NCBI GenBank assembly: GCA_027493885.1
Contig: JAOSJZ010000001.1
Coordinates: 558,001 to 622,000, forward strand
Length of the DNA stretch: 64,000 bases
Source of the DNA: Gaiella sp.
Lineage (GTDB): Bacteria; Actinomycetota; Thermoleophilia; Gaiellales; Gaiellaceae
Reading direction: 5' to 3'
Part shown: positions 1 to 8,743 of the stretch, one piece after another
Layout: each line of letters begins with the position of its first letter
How positions within the stretch are numbered: the stretch's first letter is position 1
Program-made: the position numbers and the translations under genes
Notes under the pieces: model-generated
Told to the model about the DNA's origin: nothing
Databases searched by the model: none
The model's input: only the letters and a program-made list of their open reading frames with translations

Positions 1-349
1 GTCGCGGTACGCGCGACGATACGGTGAGCGAGCGACTGGCGCCGGCCGGGAGCACGAAGCGCGCAGGCCGCACGGACAGCCACGACGTCGCGGCCCGCGG
101 CCCGCGGCGCGGAACGACCCGCGGCCGGCCGCGAAGGTCGAGCGCGAAGCCGGCCCGGCCGACGTCCACCACGACCGCCGCGCGTTCCGGGTTCGCGACG
201 CGCACCGCCGCTTCGCCCGACCCGAGCAGGGCCACGCGGGCCGGCATCGCCGAGAGCCCGAGCGAGGGCCGGGTCGTGCTCGCGCCCGCGTGAGCGGGCA
301 CGAGCACGAGCGCGAGCGCGAGGAGAGCGAGGCCCGCCGCGCGCCTCAT
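1..349 (-). CDS. Secreted protein of unknown function, N-terminal part
   Basis: The gene runs off the left edge, so only about 116 residues are visible. The start ATG (349-347) overlaps the stop of the lamin-tail gene (ATGA), so the two are probably translated together. Residues 1-22 form a clear signal peptide: MRR, a hydrophobic Leu/Ala stretch, then AHAGA as a likely cleavage site. The mature part (GLSAMPARVALLGSGEAAVRV) is rich in beta-branched and small residues, as in a beta-sandwich secreted domain. I recognise no family. Coupling to a secreted partner suggests a shared extracellular or cell-surface role. Confidence 0.6.
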   Translation of the reverse strand, partial: MRRAAGLALLALALVLVPAHAGASTTRPSLGLSAMPARVALLGSGEAAVRVANPERAAVVVDVGRAGFALDLRGRPRVVPRRGPRAATSWLSVRPARFVLPAGASRSLTVSSRVPR

Positions 350-1440
350 CGACCGATCACCGTAAACGTGACGGCCGCCGTGTAGCGCCCCGCGGGGACG
401 GCCGGCAGCGGCCCCGTGAAGCCGAGGCTCGTGGCCCACACGTCGCCGGCGTCGGCGCTGCGAGCGCTCGTCGTGCCGACGAGCAGGTCGGCGGCAGGGG
501 CGACCGGGATGCCGGCAATCGCGCCTCCCACGAGCGCGGGGCCGATCTGGCCGCCGGCCGGAGCCGTGCCTGCGACGCCGAGCGGCAGGTCGGCCGGGAG
601 GAACGCGCTGCGGTGGACGGTCACCGCGTAGCCGGTCGCGTTGTTCGAGACGACCGTGACGCGCTCGGACACCGGCGTCGGCGTCGAGCCGGTGGTCGCG
701 TTGCCGAAGCTCACGGCCGAGCGCTCGAGGGCGATCGAGAGGACCGACTGGATGTCGACGTCGACGGTCGCGCTCTGCGAGACGCCGCCCGGCGGGGGAG
801 GCGTAGCCCCGCAGGTGACGACCGGGCTCGCGCTGTTCCGCGGCGCGGGCGTCGCGGCGGTGAGGTCGCTCGCGTTGGCGTCGGTATCCACGCAGCCGTC
901 GCCGGCGCGGGTCGCCGCGGTCGTGTTGTCGATGGCGGGCGCGGCACCGCTGCCCTCGTAGTCCGCCGCCGTGCCGTAGCCGACGAGGTCGGCGATGGCG
1001 GCAACGGAAGCGCAGCTCCCCGCGGTGGCACCGCAGGCGAGCGGCGTCGCGTCGCGGGCCACCGCGACCTTGCCGCCCGAGACGGCGAGGTTCGAGGCCC
1101 CCGTCGCGTCCGGCGTCGGCAGCGCCGCGCCGACCGAGCCGCCCGCGAGCTGGACGAGGTAGTGCCGCCCCGGGGCAATCGAGCCCGAAAGCGTGGTCAC
1201 CTGCCACGTGGCACTCCCGGAGGATGCGTACTGGACCGTCCAGCCGCCGACGTCGACCGCGGTCGAGCCGCGGTTGAACAGCTCGACGAAGTCGTTCGCG
1301 AACGGCGCGCCGGTGTTGCCGCCCCCGGCGAAGACCTGGCTGACGACCAGGTCCGGCGAGGCGCTGCGGGCGGACGGTACGGCGAGAGCGCCGACCGCGG
1401 CGAGGAGGGCGAAGACGAGAGGGGCAGTGGCTCTGCGCAT
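346..1440 (-). CDS. Secreted lamin-tail-domain protein
   Basis: Encodes 364 residues. I chose the ATG at 1440 because it begins a good signal peptide (MRRATAPLVFALLAAVGALA, cleavage near PSARSA); the open frame extends further upstream, but that part reads like non-coding sequence. Residues about 28-140 match the lamin-tail domain (LTD): DLVVSQVFAGGG, NDFVELFNRG, VDVGGWTVQY, IAPGRHYLVQ. Bacterial LTD proteins are exported and often accompany nucleases or surface proteins. After a Pro-rich linker, residues about 205-364 hold a second beta-rich domain (VDVDIQSVLSIALE, NNATGYAVTV) resembling WxL-type surface domains. It overlaps the next minus-strand secreted gene by four bases. No catalytic motif is visible; a binding or surface role is inferred. 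Confidence 0.75.
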   Translation of the reverse strand: MRRATAPLVFALLAAVGALAVPSARSASPDLVVSQVFAGGGNTGAPFANDFVELFNRGSTAVDVGGWTVQYASSGSATWQVTTLSGSIAPGRHYLVQLAGGSVGAALPTPDATGASNLAVSGGKVAVARDATPLACGATAGSCASVAAIADLVGYGTAADYEGSGAAPAIDNTTAATRAGDGCVDTDANASDLTAATPAPRNSASPVVTCGATPPPPGGVSQSATVDVDIQSVLSIALERSAVSFGNATTGSTPTPVSERVTVVSNNATGYAVTVHRSAFLPADLPLGVAGTAPAGGQIGPALVGGAIAGIPVAPAADLLVGTTSARSADAGDVWATSLGFTGPLPAVPAGRYTAAVTFTVIGR

Positions 1441-1812
1441 GAGGCTCCGATCGGATGGAGGAACGGGACTCCATCCCTGATACCGTGTTGTCAGCCCGGG
1501 CGAAAGTGCGCGAGGCCGATTGGCACAGAGTTGGCACACTTTCCGGGCGCGGTCCCGGGCGGTGCGGGAAGACCGCCGCAGCCCCGTCAGCGCCGCGGCT
1601 GCATGACGCGACCGCCGAGGCGGAGCCACTCGATCCGGCCGTCCGGGCCGCTGGAATCGGGCGTAGCGCCCGCTCCCACGTCGTGGCGCTCAGGACCTCG
1701 AGCACCCGGCCGGCGAGGTAGCGCATCCTCGACCGCCCGATGCAGCTCGTCGAACAACGCCACGGCAGCAGCCCAACCGGCGACTCGGGGGGCGCGGCGG
1801 TACCTTCCGCCG

Positions 1813-3060
1813 GTGAGCCGCCTCCTCCGCAACCTCGACCCACAGCTGCCACGGTCTGTCCACACGCTCCAGCTCGGCGGGCTCGTGAGCGCGTTCGGGA
1901 ACGGGATGCTGATCCCCTTCCTCTTCATCTACCTCCACAACGTGCGGGATGTCGGGCTGGGCGTCGCGGGTCTCGTCGTGGCCACGAACGCTCTCGTCGC
2001 GATCGTGCTCGGGCCGCTCGCCGGGACGCTCGTCGACCGGTTCGGGGGCCGCACCGTGCTCGCGTGGTCGCTCGTCGTCCTCACCGCCGGATACGGGTCC
2101 TTCGCTCTCGTCCACGAGCCGTGGCAGGGATTCCTCGCCGCCGGGGCCACCGGGCTCGGGAACGCGTTCTTCTGGCCGGCGCAGTCGACATTGCTCGCCG
2201 AGCTCTCACCCCCCGACCGGCGGCACGCGACGTTCGCGATGCAGCGCGTCATGATGAATCTCGGGATCGGCCTCGGTGCGCTCGCCGGCGGGCTGATCGC
2301 CGACGCCGCCCGTCCGGGGACGTTCTTCGCGCTCTTCGTGCTGGACGCCGCGACGTTCCTCGTCTACCTCGGCGTGCTCCTCGTGGCGGTTCCCGAGCCG
2401 GAGACCCCGGCCGGCGGGCGCGGAAGCGGCGCCGGCAGCTACCGCGACGTCCTCCGGCACCGTGCGTTCGTCGCGTTCGTAGGGTTGAACACGCTGTTCA
2501 TCTTCGCCGGCATGTCGGGCTTCGAGCTGCTGCCGGTCTTCGCGAAGAACGAGGTCGGCGTCACCGAGAACGCGATCGGCGTCATCTTCTTCGTCAACAC
2601 CGTCGTGATCGTGCTCACCCAACTGCCCATCGCGAAGCTCTCGGAAGGCCATCGGCGAATGCGGATGCTCGCGCTGCTCGGCCTGCTGTGGGCAGCGTGC
2701 TGGGTCGCCGTGTCGCTCGTCGGCCGGAGCCTCGAAGGCACGACCGCGGCGATCCTGCTCGCGGCGGTGCTCGGAGCGTTCGCAATCGGGGAATGCATCC
2801 ACGGCACCGTCCAGGCGCCCCTCGTGAGCGACCTCGCGGAGCCGCGTCTCCTCGGCCGCTACATGGCCCTCTCGGCCCTCTCCTGGCAGGTCGGGTTCGC
2901 TGCCGGCCCGGCCGTCGGCGGGTTCCTGCTCTCGGTCAGCCCGTTCGGGACGTGGCTCGTGTGGGCTGCGCTCTGTCTGCTGGGCTCCGTCCTCTCGATC
3001 GCGCTCGAGCGCGCGATTCCGGCGGCAATCCGACGGACGCCGGCTGCCCAGGCCGCCTGA
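1813..3060 (+). CDS. MFS transporter
   Basis: Encodes a 415-residue major facilitator with about 12 hydrophobic segments. The start GTG at 1813 gives VSRLLRNLDPQLPRSVHTLQ, just before the first membrane helix (GGLVSAFGNGMLIPFLFIYL); the longer upstream open frame is Arg-rich and not coding-like. Between helices 2 and 3 is the conserved MFS loop GPLAGTLVDRFGGRTVLAWS. The protein resembles drug-efflux-type MFS members, but the substrate cannot be deduced. It is a monocistronic gene on the plus strand, followed 70 bases later by corA. Confidence 0.85.
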   Translation: MSRLLRNLDPQLPRSVHTLQLGGLVSAFGNGMLIPFLFIYLHNVRDVGLGVAGLVVATNALVAIVLGPLAGTLVDRFGGRTVLAWSLVVLTAGYGSFALVHEPWQGFLAAGATGLGNAFFWPAQSTLLAELSPPDRRHATFAMQRVMMNLGIGLGALAGGLIADAARPGTFFALFVLDAATFLVYLGVLLVAVPEPETPAGGRGSGAGSYRDVLRHRAFVAFVGLNTLFIFAGMSGFELLPVFAKNEVGVTENAIGVIFFVNTVVIVLTQLPIAKLSEGHRRMRMLALLGLLWAACWVAVSLVGRSLEGTTAAILLAAVLGAFAIGECIHGTVQAPLVSDLAEPRLLGRYMALSALSWQVGFAAGPAVGGFLLSVSPFGTWLVWAALCLLGSVLSIALERAIPAAIRRTPAAQAA

Positions 3061-3130
3061 CCGGCGGGCGCAGGCGCCGGGAGTAGACTGGCGAACATGA
3101 CGCCAGCGACCGACGATCCGCTCAGTCCCC

Positions 3131-4117
3131 GTGCCGAGCCTGCCCCGCATCCGCAGGAGCATCCGGCCGCGCCCAGCGGACGTCGTCGCGCGCGCGCCGC
3201 AGGTCGCTGAGCTCACCGCCGCCGGCCTCACCTGGGTCAACGCGGTCACGCCGGACCTCGACACCGCCCAGGCGCTCGCCGAGCGCTTCGGCTGGCATCC
3301 GCTGGACGTCGAGGACATCGTCTCGAAGCGCCAGCGGCCGAAGGTGGACGACTACGAGGACGAGCGGTACCTGTTCGCCGTCCTGCACTTCCCCGTCTTC
3401 GACAAGGCCGTCCAGCGGCTCAACGCGGCCGAGCTCGACATCTTCATCGGCGAGGATTACCTCGTCACGCTCCCCACGCGGGAGCTCCTGCCGGTCACGC
3501 GCCTCTTCGGGCGCTGCGAGACGGACGAGGCCTTCCGCGAGCAGCTGTTCGCGAAGGGCTCCGGGCGCCTGCTCTACGAGGTGCTCGACGACCTGTTCGA
3601 CTACTGCTTCCCGATCCTCGACAAGATCGGCCACAAGCTCGACCGGATCGAGGACGACATGTTCGAGGGCGCCGCCGAGGACGTCGTTCGCGACATCTCG
3701 AACGCGAAGCAGGAGATCATCTCCTACCGCAAGGTGATCAAGCCGGAGCGCTCGACGCTCAGGGTGCTCGAGCGACGCGTGGCGCGGTTCCTGCCGGAGG
3801 AGCTCGAGCTCTACTTCGACGACATCAACGATGCCGTCGAGCGCATCTGGGACCAGCTCGACAACTACAAGGAGGTCGTCGAGGCGCTCGAGTCGACGAA
3901 CGAGTCGGTGATCTCGCACCGGCAGAACAGCGTGCTCCTGCTCCTCACCGTGATCAGCGCGACCATGCTGCCCCTGACGCTGATCACGGGCATCTTCGGG
4001 ATGAACGTCCTCTACCCCGGCGAGAACACGCACGACGCGTTCTGGGTGATCATCGCCGCGCTCGTCCTGACGCTGGGCGGGATGCTCGGCTTCTTCCGCT
4101 GGAAGCGCTGGCTCTAG
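3131..4117 (+). CDS. corA: CorA-family magnesium/divalent cation transporter
   Basis: Encodes 328 residues, the normal length for CorA. The large N-terminal cytoplasmic domain (about residues 1-265) is followed by two membrane helices. The signature GMN sits at the end of the first helix (LITGIFGMNV), and the short second helix ends in a basic tail (FFRWKRWL). CorA forms pentameric channels for Mg2+, Co2+ or Ni2+. The start is GTG at 3131 (VPSLPRIRRS). An ATG at 3097 is in another frame and stops after a short run, so it was not used. The gene is monocistronic. Confidence 0.93.
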   Translation: MPSLPRIRRSIRPRPADVVARAPQVAELTAAGLTWVNAVTPDLDTAQALAERFGWHPLDVEDIVSKRQRPKVDDYEDERYLFAVLHFPVFDKAVQRLNAAELDIFIGEDYLVTLPTRELLPVTRLFGRCETDEAFREQLFAKGSGRLLYEVLDDLFDYCFPILDKIGHKLDRIEDDMFEGAAEDVVRDISNAKQEIISYRKVIKPERSTLRVLERRVARFLPEELELYFDDINDAVERIWDQLDNYKEVVEALESTNESVISHRQNSVLLLLTVISATMLPLTLITGIFGMNVLYPGENTHDAFWVIIAALVLTLGGMLGFFRWKRWL

Positions 4118-4332
4118 GCGAACCGAGTCGTCCGACACGCCCGGAGCGCTCGATCTCCGGCCCGGCCAGGCGCGACCACTGCTCGGCCGGCCGGCCGGAT
4201 CCGCACCCACCCGAACGGCTAGGCAGGTCTCGTCTCGCGGGGGAAGAGCGACGCGGCGCCGACCGCCGATGCTCAGGCCATGTCGGACGAGGGTCGGATG
4301 GTGAGGGCGGCCCTCGGGAGAGGGGGAATCTG

Positions 4333-4536
4333 ATGACAGCCGCCCAGTTCGAGGGCCTTCGCACCGACGAGGCGGCAGAGGTGCTCGCCTGGCGCTTCGA
4401 TGCCCTCTGCAGATCCGGCTTCGACCTCGATGCGGCCGCCGTGCTGGCCGCGAACGTCGAGGTCGACCTGCACGAGGCGGTGAAGCTCGTGCGCCGCGGC
4501 TGCCCACCCGAGCTCGCGGCCAGGATCCTGCTCTAG
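4333..4536 (+). CDS. Small hypothetical protein
   Basis: A 67-residue open frame beginning at ATG 4333 behind a purine-rich Shine-Dalgarno stretch (GGAGAGGGGGAA). The product is helical, with Ala/Leu heptad-like spacing (AAEVLAWRFDALCRSGFDLD) and the sequence DLHEAVKLVRRGCPPELA. It could form a small helical bundle. No family is recognised. It lies alone between corA and the convergent ppk2, and is followed by a strong hairpin. Confidence 0.5.
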   Translation: MTAAQFEGLRTDEAAEVLAWRFDALCRSGFDLDAAAVLAANVEVDLHEAVKLVRRGCPPELAARILL

Positions 4537-4550
4537 CTCTCTCCCCGAGA

Positions 4551-4591
4551 CCGCGACGTCGGAATCCATGGCGGCGATTCCGACGTCGCGG
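4551..4591. terminator. Strong hairpin between convergent genes
   Basis: A perfect 16-bp inverted repeat, arms 4551-4566 (CCGCGACGTCGGAATC) and 4576-4591, with a 9-base loop. It sits between the plus-strand small gene ending at 4536 and the minus-strand ppk2 ending at 4625, where a bidirectional terminator is expected. There is no clear U-tract on either side. Confidence 0.65.
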
Positions 4592-4624
4592 CACCCTCCC
4601 CGAGAGGGGCGGCGTGAGCCGCCC

Positions 4625-5425
4625 TTATTCGATCCTGAGGCCCTCGATGCCCTCCTCGGGCTCGGGCAGCCTCGGGTCGAGCTGCTCGAGCGTGCCGGCG
4701 ACGAGCTCCGCGACGGCGAGCGCCTTGACCCAGTTGCGGTCGGCCGGGACGACGTACCAGGGCGCCCATGTGGTCGAGGTCTCGCTCACCGCCTCCTCCC
4801 ACGCGGCGACCCAGTCGTCGAAGCGCTCGCGTACCCGGAGGTCGTCGCGGCGGAACTTCCAGCGCTTCCGCGGATCGTCGATCCGCTCCTGGAACCGCTT
4901 GCGTTGCTCCTCGCGCGAGACGTTGAGGAAGACCTTGACGATCGTCGTGCCCTCGTCGACGAGCATCCGCTCGAAGGCCCGGATGTGCTCGTAACGCGGC
5001 CGCCAGACCTGCTCCGGCGCGATCCCGACCATCCGCACCGCGACGACGTCCTCGTAGTGGGAGCGGTTGAAGACGCCGATCGTGCCGCGATGCGGGAGCG
5101 CCGCGTGGATCCGCCAGAGGTAGTCGTGCTGGAGCTCGGCCCCCACCGGCGCCTTGAACGACGCGACCGTGACGCCGGTTGGGTTGACGCCGTCGAACAC
5201 GCGGCGGACGACGCCGTCCTTCCCCGACGCGTCGAGCCCCTGCAGGACGAGCAGGAGGCTCCGGCGGTCCTCCGCGTAGAGACGGTACTGGAGCTCGTCG
5301 ATGCGCTCGACGAGCCGGTCGAGCCGTTCCTCGCCGTCGTCCTTGTCGTGGCCGAGCCGGTCGTCGGTCGAGCGCTCGGCGATCCGCGCCTCCTCGCCTG
5401 GGTCGACCTTGAGCGCGTCGAGCAC
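4625..5425 (-). CDS. ppk2: Polyphosphate kinase 2 family protein
   Basis: Encodes 266 residues from GTG 5425, the usual size for a one-domain PPK2. These enzymes phosphorylate nucleoside mono- or diphosphates with polyphosphate. Visible motifs are the Walker A loop GLDASGKDG (residues 63-71), the lid-region signature NRSHYEDV, and the PPK2-typical WKFRRDDL near the C-terminus. The start lies only 25 bases from the divergent HerA-like gene, so the open frame extending upstream is that gene's shadow. Class (AMP- or ADP-phosphorylating) cannot be decided by eye. Confidence 0.9.
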   Translation of the reverse strand: MLDALKVDPGEEARIAERSTDDRLGHDKDDGEERLDRLVERIDELQYRLYAEDRRSLLLVLQGLDASGKDGVVRRVFDGVNPTGVTVASFKAPVGAELQHDYLWRIHAALPHRGTIGVFNRSHYEDVVAVRMVGIAPEQVWRPRYEHIRAFERMLVDEGTTIVKVFLNVSREEQRKRFQERIDDPRKRWKFRRDDLRVRERFDDWVAAWEEAVSETSTTWAPWYVVPADRNWVKALAVAELVAGTLEQLDPRLPEPEEGIEGLRIE

Positions 5426-5450
5426 GGGGCTGACTCTAGACTGCGGGCCG

Positions 5451-7868
5451 ATGCCGGACCGCGGCTCCTTCCACATCGGGTACGCGATCGACCCCGAGAC
5501 GGGCAAGGCGGGAGCCGACGAGGTCGTCATCGGCTCGAGCGACCTGACGACCCACGGCGTCGTCACGGGCATGACCGGCTCCGGCAAGACGGGTCTCGCG
5601 GTCGTCCTGCTCGAGGAGGCGCGCCTCGCCGGGATCCCGACGCTCGTGCTCGACCCGAAGGGCGACATGACGAACCTCGCCCTCGTCTTCCCCGACCTCC
5701 AGCCCGCCAGCTTCCGTCCTTGGGTGAGCGAGGCGGACGCGCAGGCGGCCGGAGTGCCCGTCGACGAGCACGCGGCGAAGCAGGCGACGATCTGGCGCGA
5801 GGGGCTGGCCGCGACCGGGATCGGGCCCGAGCGGCTCCAGGCCCTGAAGGACGCCGGCGACGTGACGATCTACACGCCCGGCTCGACCGCGGGCGTGCCG
5901 CTCAACGTCGTCGGCTCGCTGAAGGCGCCGGCGCTCTCGTGGGACACGGACGCCGAGGCGCTCCGGGACGAGATCGAGGGGACGGTGACGAGCTTGCTCG
6001 GGCTCGTCGCGATCGCCGCGGACCCGCTCTCCAGCCGGGAGCACGTCCTGCTCTCGAACCTGATCGAGAACGCCTGGCGCTCGGGACGCGATCTCGACCT
6101 GGGCACGCTGATCGGCGAGATCCAGAAGCCGCCGATGCGCAAGCTGGGCGTCCTCGAGATCGACCAGTTCTTCCCGCCCGACGACCGGACGAAGCTCGCG
6201 TTCACGCTGAACGCGCTCGTCGCCTCTCCCACCTTCGCGGCCTGGGGAAGGGGACAGCCGCTCGACCCGCAGGCGCTCCTCTTCACGCCGGACGGGAAGC
6301 CGCGCTGCGCCGTGATCTACCTGGCGCACCTCTCCGAGCAGGAGCGGCAGTTCGTCGTCACCCTCGTCTTCTCGAAGCTCGTCACCTGGATGCGCAGCCA
6401 GGAGGGCACGCCCGACCTGCGCGCGCTCGCGTACATGGACGAGGTGTTCGGCTACCTCCCGCCGAGCGCCTCGCCGCCCCCGAAGAAGCCGATCCTCACG
6501 ATCTTCAAACAGGGCCGCGCCTTCGGGCTCGGGCTCGTGCTCTCGACCCAGAACCCGGTCGACCTCGACTACAAGGCGATGTCGAACGCCGGTACGTGGC
6601 TCGTCGGGCGGCTGCAGACGGAGAACGACAAGGCACGCGTGCTCGAAGGCCTCCGCTCCGCGGCGGGGACGACGGACGTCGCCGAGCTCGACCGGGCTAT
6701 CGGCCGCCTCGGCAAGCGGCAGTTCCTGCTCGTCTCCGCGAAGTCGTCGGCGCCGCGCCTGCTCGGAACGCGGTGGGCGATGTCCTATCTCCGAGGGCCG
6801 CTCACCAGGGAGCAGATCGACCGGTTGCAGCCGGCGCCTGAAGCGGCGCCTGCGGCGCCGCCCATGCCGGGGGCGACGACTCCACCGGCACCGGAGGCCC
6901 CCGTCTCACCCGCGGCTCTCCAGCTCGGTGCAGACGAGACGCCCATCCCCCCGCCGGTCGCGGCGGGCGTCGCGGTGTCGTACCTCGACCCGGCCGCTGC
7001 CTGGGCTTCGGTCGTCGGCGCGACGGCAGGCTCGACGCGGCTGCGGGCGTTCCTCGCCGCCCGCGTCTCGCTCCGCTACGACGAGCGAGCCGCCGACGTG
7101 GACGAGCAGGAGGAGTTCGAGGCCGTCTACGGCCCGCTCGACACCGGTCTCGACCTCGAGAGCGAGACGCAGGTGGACTACGACGAGCGTGACTTCGGGA
7201 CGGCGCCCCCTGCTGGGGCCGCATTCGTCCTCCCCCGGGCGCCCGTAGCCGAGGACGGGTTCTTCGCCGCGGCCGCCAGGGACATCCGGCGGCACCTCGT
7301 CGACCGCCGGCCGCTCGAGCTGCAGCGCAACCGCTCACTGAAGCTCGTCTCCCGCCCCGGCGAGTCGGCCGACGACTTCGCGAAGCGCTGCGACGCGGCC
7401 GCGCAGGAACGCGCCGATGCGGAAGCGGCAAAGCTCAGGGATCGTCTCGAGTCGAAGCGCGACCGCCTGAACGCGGCGCTGGCGCAAGCGCAGCGGCGCG
7501 TCGAGGAGCTCGACACCGATACGCGGACCCGGCAGGCAACCGAGCTGATCGCGGGCGCGGGCGCCGTGCTCGGGGCGCTCTTCGGCGGCCGTCGCAGCGC
7601 ACGCTCGATGGCGAGCGCGATCGGCGGAGCCGCGTCCCGTCGCGGAATGACGGCCCGCACGACCGAGCGCCGTGAGAGCGCCGAGGAGAAGGTCGAGGCG
7701 ACGACCGACGACCTCGCCCAGCTCGAGCAGGAGATCCTCGACGCGGTCTCCGAGATCGACGAGCGCTGGAGGGCGACCGCCGCCGAGGTCGACACGCTCG
7801 CGATCCGGCTCGAGGCGACCGACGTGCGCGTCCTCGAGACACGGCTCGTGTGGGTGCCGAGCGACTGA
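5451..7868 (+). CDS. HerA/DUF853-type ATPase
   Basis: Encodes 805 residues from ATG 5451. The N-terminal half is a HerA-FtsK-like motor ATPase of the DUF853/DUF87 type: Walker A GMTGSGKT (residues 40-47), an Asp-rich LVLDPKGD, a Walker B-like ALAYMDEVFG near residue 326, and the sensor-like LVLSTQNPVDLD. The C-terminal third is highly charged and helical (about residues 640-800), with long coiled-coil runs interrupted by a small hydrophobic Gly/Ala segment (LIAGAGAVLGALFGG). Family members are thought to translocate DNA or remodel nucleoprotein. It is divergent from ppk2, and its stop overlaps the start of the secreted nuclease gene by 19 bases, implying translational coupling. Confidence 0.85.
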   Translation: MPDRGSFHIGYAIDPETGKAGADEVVIGSSDLTTHGVVTGMTGSGKTGLAVVLLEEARLAGIPTLVLDPKGDMTNLALVFPDLQPASFRPWVSEADAQAAGVPVDEHAAKQATIWREGLAATGIGPERLQALKDAGDVTIYTPGSTAGVPLNVVGSLKAPALSWDTDAEALRDEIEGTVTSLLGLVAIAADPLSSREHVLLSNLIENAWRSGRDLDLGTLIGEIQKPPMRKLGVLEIDQFFPPDDRTKLAFTLNALVASPTFAAWGRGQPLDPQALLFTPDGKPRCAVIYLAHLSEQERQFVVTLVFSKLVTWMRSQEGTPDLRALAYMDEVFGYLPPSASPPPKKPILTIFKQGRAFGLGLVLSTQNPVDLDYKAMSNAGTWLVGRLQTENDKARVLEGLRSAAGTTDVAELDRAIGRLGKRQFLLVSAKSSAPRLLGTRWAMSYLRGPLTREQIDRLQPAPEAAPAAPPMPGATTPPAPEAPVSPAALQLGADETPIPPPVAAGVAVSYLDPAAAWASVVGATAGSTRLRAFLAARVSLRYDERAADVDEQEEFEAVYGPLDTGLDLESETQVDYDERDFGTAPPAGAAFVLPRAPVAEDGFFAAAARDIRRHLVDRRPLELQRNRSLKLVSRPGESADDFAKRCDAAAQERADAEAAKLRDRLESKRDRLNAALAQAQRRVEELDTDTRTRQATELIAGAGAVLGALFGGRRSARSMASAIGGAASRRGMTARTTERRESAEEKVEATTDDLAQLEQEILDAVSEIDERWRATAAEVDTLAIRLEATDVRVLETRLVWVPSD

Positions 7869-8374
7869 TCCTGCTCATGCTCGTCGCCGTGCTCGCGGCG
7901 GGCTGCCAGGGCTCCGAGAGCTCGAGCACGACCACCGGCGACACCACGGCAGTCGTCGAGTGGGTCAACGACGGCGACACGCTGACCCTGACGAGCGGCG
8001 CGAAGGTGCGCCTCGTCCAGATCGACGCGCCCGAGCTCGAGACCGACTGCTACGGCCGACCTGCACTGGACGCGCTGATCGTGCTGGTGCCAAAGGGGAC
8101 AGCCGTGACCCTTGCGGCCGATCCGGCGCTCGACGACCGCGACAGGTACGGCCGTCTGCTCCGGTACGTGTTCGTCCGGGGCGAGAACGTCAACGTCGAG
8201 CTCGTCCGCGAGGGTGCGGCGTCCCCGTACTTCTTCCGCAACGAGCGGGGCCGCTACGCCGGCGACCTGCTGGACGCCGCCGACGAGGCACGCGCCGCGC
8301 GCCGCGGCTACTGGGGCGCCTGTCCGGCGGCGAAGCTGAGCCCCGGGCTCGGCGCCCTCACAGGCCCCCGCTGA
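7850..8374 (+). CDS. Secreted thermonuclease-like lipoprotein (SNase domain)
   Basis: Encodes 174 residues from GTG 7850, inside the end of the HerA-like gene. The N-terminus is a lipoprotein signal (LMLVAVLAAGC, lipobox Cys 19), so the product is probably anchored outside the membrane. The rest is a staphylococcal nuclease fold: VEWVNDGDTL, the metal and catalytic stretch VRLVQIDAPE, and RDRYGRLLRYV carrying the second catalytic Arg, as expected for Ca2+-dependent phosphodiesterases of this family. Coupling to a DNA-motor ATPase may reflect a joint role in DNA handling, or only a shared promoter. Confidence 0.87.
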   Translation: MGAERLILLMLVAVLAAGCQGSESSSTTTGDTTAVVEWVNDGDTLTLTSGAKVRLVQIDAPELETDCYGRPALDALIVLVPKGTAVTLAADPALDDRDRYGRLLRYVFVRGENVNVELVREGAASPYFFRNERGRYAGDLLDAADEARAARRGYWGACPAAKLSPGLGALTGPR

Positions 8375-8549
8375 CCAGCGCCGGCAGACCACGACGGCGA
8401 GCGTCACGCGGCATCCGGCAGGGCCAACGTGAGGCACCTCGGGATCACGCCGGTCAGCCTGTGGGTGAGGTGGCACCGCCCGAATACGACGGGCCACGCC
8501 GGCGTGATGCCGTTAATCTCGGCGTCCGGCTTGAACCATCCGCAGCAAG

Positions 8550-8565
8550 GAGGTTCGCGAACCTC
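8550..8565. promoter_or_regulatory. 16-base perfect palindrome upstream of nagA
   Basis: GAGGTTCGCGAACCTC is a perfect palindrome about 180 bases before nagA, in the gene-poor stretch 8375-8743. It overlaps a Shine-Dalgarno-like AAGGAGG (8547-8553) that precedes a possible 32-codon frame starting at ATG 8566 and ending at 8664 (MVDLVGTNGMLRARVRGVVG). It could be an operator for a GntR- or LacI-type repressor of amino-sugar use, or a hairpin hiding a leader-peptide start. I see nothing else in this stretch. Confidence 0.4.
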
Positions 8566-8743
8566 ATGGTCGACCTCGTCGGCACGAACGGCATGCTCCG
8601 CGCCAGGGTCCGTGGTGTCGTCGGCCTCGCGACCGGCGCCGCGGACGGGAGGCGGCAATCGTGATGCTGCCCGCCGGGATCGATGCGGCCGCCGCCGGCA
8701 GGCGCCTGGAGGCGTCTGGCGCCGTCCGGAAGGGCCCTACGCC

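Noticed and set aside
613..1812. Long plus-strand open frame in front of the MFS transporter
   Set aside because: It is Arg/Gly-rich with no conserved segments and lies opposite the lamin-tail gene; it is a high-G+C shadow frame.
8550..8565. LexA box
   Set aside because: The actinobacterial SOS box is GAAC-N4-GTTC; here the order is GTTC-GC-GAAC, so it does not match.
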